A stretch of 64,000 bases of DNA from CAWEDP01 sp963807925. Lineage in GTDB: Bacteria; Acidobacteriota; Vicinamibacteria; Vicinamibacterales; CAVVIG01. A model generated the notes under the pieces. It was given only the letters and a program-made list of their open reading frames with translations. It ran no database searches and had not been told where the DNA came from. How positions within the stretch are numbered: position 1 is the stretch's first letter; the number at the start of each line of letters is the position of its first letter. Where the stretch lies: the NCBI GenBank assembly GCA_963807925.1, contig CAWEDP010000002.1:2790001-2854000 (forward strand), in the 5' to 3' direction. This document shows positions 61,660 to 64,000 of the stretch, piece after piece. Both the position numbers and the translations under genes were made by a program.

Positions 61660-61708
61660 TCCGCCGATCATCGAGCGCACGGACCAAAGGGAGCAAGGAG
61701 CATTGAAC

Positions 61709-62794
61709 ATGCGGAACCGTCTGCCGGTCTCAGGCCTGCTCGCCGCCGGGATCGTCTTCGCCGCCGCCGTCGCCCGTCCCGCCGGCCAGGCGCCTGCGGC
61801 CAAGAAACCGACGGCCAAGGCCGCGCCGCTCGCGCGGACACCATGGGGCGATCCGGATCTGCAAGGCGTCTGGAGCACCGACGACCTGCGCGGGATCCCG
61901 CGCGAGCGCCCGGAACCGTTCGCCGGGCGCGCCGAACTGAGCGACCAGGAGTACGCCGACCGCGTGAAGTCGCTCGAGAAGTCGCGTACCCAGGAACTGA
62001 ACCGCGTCGGCGCGTTCCGCAACGACGTCGGCACGCGGGTCTTCCGCCAGACGTCGCTCGTCACCGAGCCGGCCGACGGCAAGATTCCGCCGCTGACGCC
62101 GGAAGCCAAGGCGCGGCGCGCGCCGCGCGACCGCGGGACGTTCGGCGAAGGGCCGTTCAACGGCCCCGAGGACTTCACCCTGTACGATCGGTGCATCACG
62201 CGAGGCGTCGTCGGATCGATCCTTCCGGTGATCTACGGCAACGGAAACCGGATCGTGCAGGCGCCGGGCTACGTCGCGATCAGCTACGAGATGGTTCACG
62301 ACACGCGGATCATTCCGCTCGACGGCCGTCCGCATCCGGGGAGCAACCTGCGCCTCCTGCTCGGCGACGCCCGCGGGCATTGGGAGGGCAACACGCTCGT
62401 CGTCGAAACGACGAACTTCACGGACAAGACGAGCATCGGGGGCAACGGCAACGGTCTGCGCCACACCACGGCGTTGAAGCTGATCGAACGAATCTGGCGG
62501 GTCGACGGGGATACGCTGCAGTACGAAGTGACCGTCGACGATCCGCGCACCTATACGCGGCCGTTCAAGTTCTCCCTGCCGCTCACCTCGCCGCCGGGCT
62601 ATCAGCTCCTGCCCTACGAGTGCCACGAGGGCAACTACATGCTGCGCAACGTGCTCAGCGCCGAGCGCGTCGAGGATCGCGCGCTCGAGGAGGACGCGAA
62701 GAAGGGCATCATCCGCCCGCGGAAGCCGGTGCAGAACGCCAACGGCGGCGGCCGCGGCAACGCCGCGGGGGCGGCGCCCGCGCCTCAGGAATGA
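61709..62794 (+). CDS. Secreted WEGD-family protein, function unknown
   Basis: This is a 361-residue exported protein with signal peptide MRNRLPVSGLLAAGIVFAAAVARP and a Lys/Pro linker. The mature part has TPWGDPDLQGVWSTDDLRGIP, then Cys in LYDRCITRGVVGSILPV, ISYEMVHDTRIIPLDGRPHP and GHWEGNTLVVETTNFTD. The DGR-HP then WEGNTLVV-T order matches the genes at 12970-13797 and 42561-43436. Deep in the C-terminal part the Cys/His segment YECHEGNYMLRN occurs. The tail is Gly/Ala/Arg-rich. The ATG at 61709 (AAGGAG 8 nt upstream) is preferred over the TTG at 61703. Function is unknown. Confidence 0.75.
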   Translation: MRNRLPVSGLLAAGIVFAAAVARPAGQAPAAKKPTAKAAPLARTPWGDPDLQGVWSTDDLRGIPRERPEPFAGRAELSDQEYADRVKSLEKSRTQELNRVGAFRNDVGTRVFRQTSLVTEPADGKIPPLTPEAKARRAPRDRGTFGEGPFNGPEDFTLYDRCITRGVVGSILPVIYGNGNRIVQAPGYVAISYEMVHDTRIIPLDGRPHPGSNLRLLLGDARGHWEGNTLVVETTNFTDKTSIGGNGNGLRHTTALKLIERIWRVDGDTLQYEVTVDDPRTYTRPFKFSLPLTSPPGYQLLPYECHEGNYMLRNVLSAERVEDRALEEDAKKGIIRPRKPVQNANGGGRGNAAGAAPAPQE

Positions 62795-62810
62795 GTCGAA
62801 AGGCGGATCC

Positions 62811-64000
62811 TCATCGCAGCTCCGGGCGCACCTGACACCCGAGCGTGCGCGTATCGGTGGATCCCGGCTCGGCGTCGATCGGGCGGAACGACCGGGGCGC
62901 CTGGACGCGGATGGGAACCTCCGTCGCGCCTGCCGGAACGTCGAACGACAGGCGCAGCGTCTCGTTGGCCTTCAGCGGCGTGTCGTGCGGCTGACCCGCC
63001 ACGGTCAATCCCATCACGCCTTCGTTCGGCCCGACGTGCAGCACGAGATCGAGCCGCGACGCGCCCGCGGTGACCGCGACGACATCGGCGGCCTCGGTGC
63101 CTCGCGTCCAGAAGACGCCGCCCTCGGGATAGCTGTGCCGGTCCATGTAGGCCAGGTAGGCGCCGGCAGGATTCGCCAGCGGCTCCCACGCGAGCGCCCT
63201 GCGATCCTCACGGCCGCCCGCCGGCACAACGGCGAGCGGCGCAAGTTCCACGCGGGCGGCGGCACGAGCGGTCGTCAGATTGGGCGTCATCACCCAGAAC
63301 GACGGCAGGCGCACCGGCAGGTCGAAGGCGACGGTCGCCGGATTGGGCAGCGGCCCCGTCGCGCGTGCGACGACGACGTCGTTGCCGAGCGAAATCACCA
63401 GATCGCCCGCTCGCGGTCGCTCGCCCTCGAACCACACGCGCGCCTGATACCGCCCGGGCGGCAGCGACAACGGACCCGCGAGCCGGCCGAGCTCGTCGAC
63501 GGGTTCGTCGGCGCGCAGCGGGATCGTGACGACGGCCGACGCGAGCAGGCGAGCGGCATCGACCTTGGTCCGCGACGGATAGTCGAAGGCGCGGAGGCGT
63601 CCCGGATCGAACGCCTCCAGCAGATCGATCCTGCCGCGCCGGCTGCTGTCGGCCCGCACCGCGGCCGGAAATGAACCGACGAGCACGGCCCCGGCGGCCA
63701 GGAACGCCCCGGCCTCGAGCGCCGCGATCCAGAACACGCGGGCCCGGCGGCCGCGCGCGGCGACCATCGCCCCCGCCAGCGCCACCACGGCCGCGCCGAG
63801 CCAGGGCGCCAGACGCGCCGCGGGCAGCCACCAGTTCTCGTCGGTGAAGGTCGGCCACGCCGCGGCGAGCGGTGCGCTCCCCTGCACGACATCGAGGATT
63901 CGCGCGATGCCGTGCGGCTCGCTGAACAGCAGCAGCCGGTCGGGCGCCAGGACGCCGATCGCCGCGACCAGCAGGCTGAAGGCGATCGACGAGGTCATCG
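62811..64000 (-). CDS. Membrane protein with large extracytoplasmic domain, 5' end outside window
   Basis: At least 395 residues are visible on the minus strand from the window edge to the stop at 62811. The first visible codons after an ATG at 63998 form a transmembrane helix (IAFSLLVAAIGVLAPDRLLL). A second helix (APWLGAAVVALAGAMVAARG) and a third (VFWIAALEAGAFLAAGAVLV) follow. The rest is a beta-rich C-terminal domain (RYQARVWFEGERPRAGDLVI, RLDLVLHVGPNEGVMGLTVAGQ). The chain could begin before the window, so the true start is unknown; the ATG at 63998 may be internal. I cannot assign a family. It converges on the secreted WEGD gene with a 16-bp gap. Confidence 0.6.
   Translation of the reverse strand, partial: MTSSIAFSLLVAAIGVLAPDRLLLFSEPHGIARILDVVQGSAPLAAAWPTFTDENWWLPAARLAPWLGAAVVALAGAMVAARGRRARVFWIAALEAGAFLAAGAVLVGSFPAAVRADSSRRGRIDLLEAFDPGRLRAFDYPSRTKVDAARLLASAVVTIPLRADEPVDELGRLAGPLSLPPGRYQARVWFEGERPRAGDLVISLGNDVVVARATGPLPNPATVAFDLPVRLPSFWVMTPNLTTARAAARVELAPLAVVPAGGREDRRALAWEPLANPAGAYLAYMDRHSYPEGGVFWTRGTEAADVVAVTAGASRLDLVLHVGPNEGVMGLTVAGQPHDTPLKANETLRLSFDVPAGATEVPIRVQAPRSFRPIDAEPGSTDTRTLGCQVRPELR

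Overview
This window is a high-GC, gene-dense bacterial chromosome segment. It is most likely from Acidobacteriota, probably class Vicinamibacteria. That placement is inferred from gene content: SusC-like TonB receptors with a carboxypeptidase-regulatory N-terminal domain, a c-type-heme DUF1592 / DUF1552 / ankyrin cluster, a CRTAC1 + TPR pair, a DUF6152 protein, a PadR + membrane-protein pair, and a truncated-type PQQ dehydrogenase. No rRNA, tRNA, CRISPR array, integrase or transposase was seen. About 46 protein genes are supported. Most long open frames on the opposite strand of real genes are high-GC shadows and are omitted.

Layout. 1-5.5 kb (minus): respiratory complex I genes in the order nuoA-B-C-D-E-F-H, with no nuoG between F and H; nuoH runs off the left edge. 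5.6-12.6 kb: a glycosyltransferase, an aminodeoxychorismate-lyase-like gene, a small coiled-coil gene, and the giant helicase lhr. 12.6-21.4 kb: DUF6152, a secreted family protein, ilvA, a secreted esterase, fdhD, yajQ, a beta-barrel-like protein, an AsmA-like protein and a DUF4956-like membrane protein. 21.4-28.8 kb: treY, a nucleotidyltransferase-fold protein, a metallophosphoesterase, a roughly 540-bp gene-poor gap, a secreted cupin fusion, hemD and a di-heme cytochrome. 28.8-35 kb (minus): DUF1592 cytochrome, DUF1552 protein and a secreted ankyrin protein. 35-43.4 kb (minus): a tightly packed run of two secreted family proteins, a metallo-beta-lactamase-fold hydrolase, CRTAC1, TPR lipoprotein, methyltransferase and MetE-like protein. 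43.6-49.7 kb: a TonB receptor divergent from a secreted alpha/beta hydrolase, then a 31-bp tandem palindromic repeat. 49.8-56 kb (plus): padR + membrane protein, a tricarballylate-type operon (tcuA, tcuB, MFS), a small exported protein and a Nudix hydrolase. 56-64 kb: a second TonB receptor divergent from a PQQ dehydrogenase, another secreted family protein, and a membrane protein cut by the right edge.

Themes. The cell is an aerobic chemoheterotroph with complex I, periplasmic PQQ and heme redox proteins, and outer-membrane receptors for polymeric or chelated substrates, each divergent from a secreted enzyme. Five minus-strand genes (nuoA, fdhD, the DUF4956-like gene, the ankyrin gene and the MBL-fold gene) each carry one apparent frameshift in an otherwise well-conserved protein. 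This looks more like sequence or assembly indels than gene decay, but it changes how the annotation should be read. One such shift creates a false MBL/secreted-protein fusion. Promoters with a shared TTGACT -35 box precede nuoA and both receptors, and several genes have a -10-like hexamer only 6-9 nt before the start codon, which suggests leaderless transcripts. I found no clear new defence or mobile system. The least explained units are the methyltransferase/MetE pair, the repeated WEGD-motif secreted family, and the gap near 26 kb.
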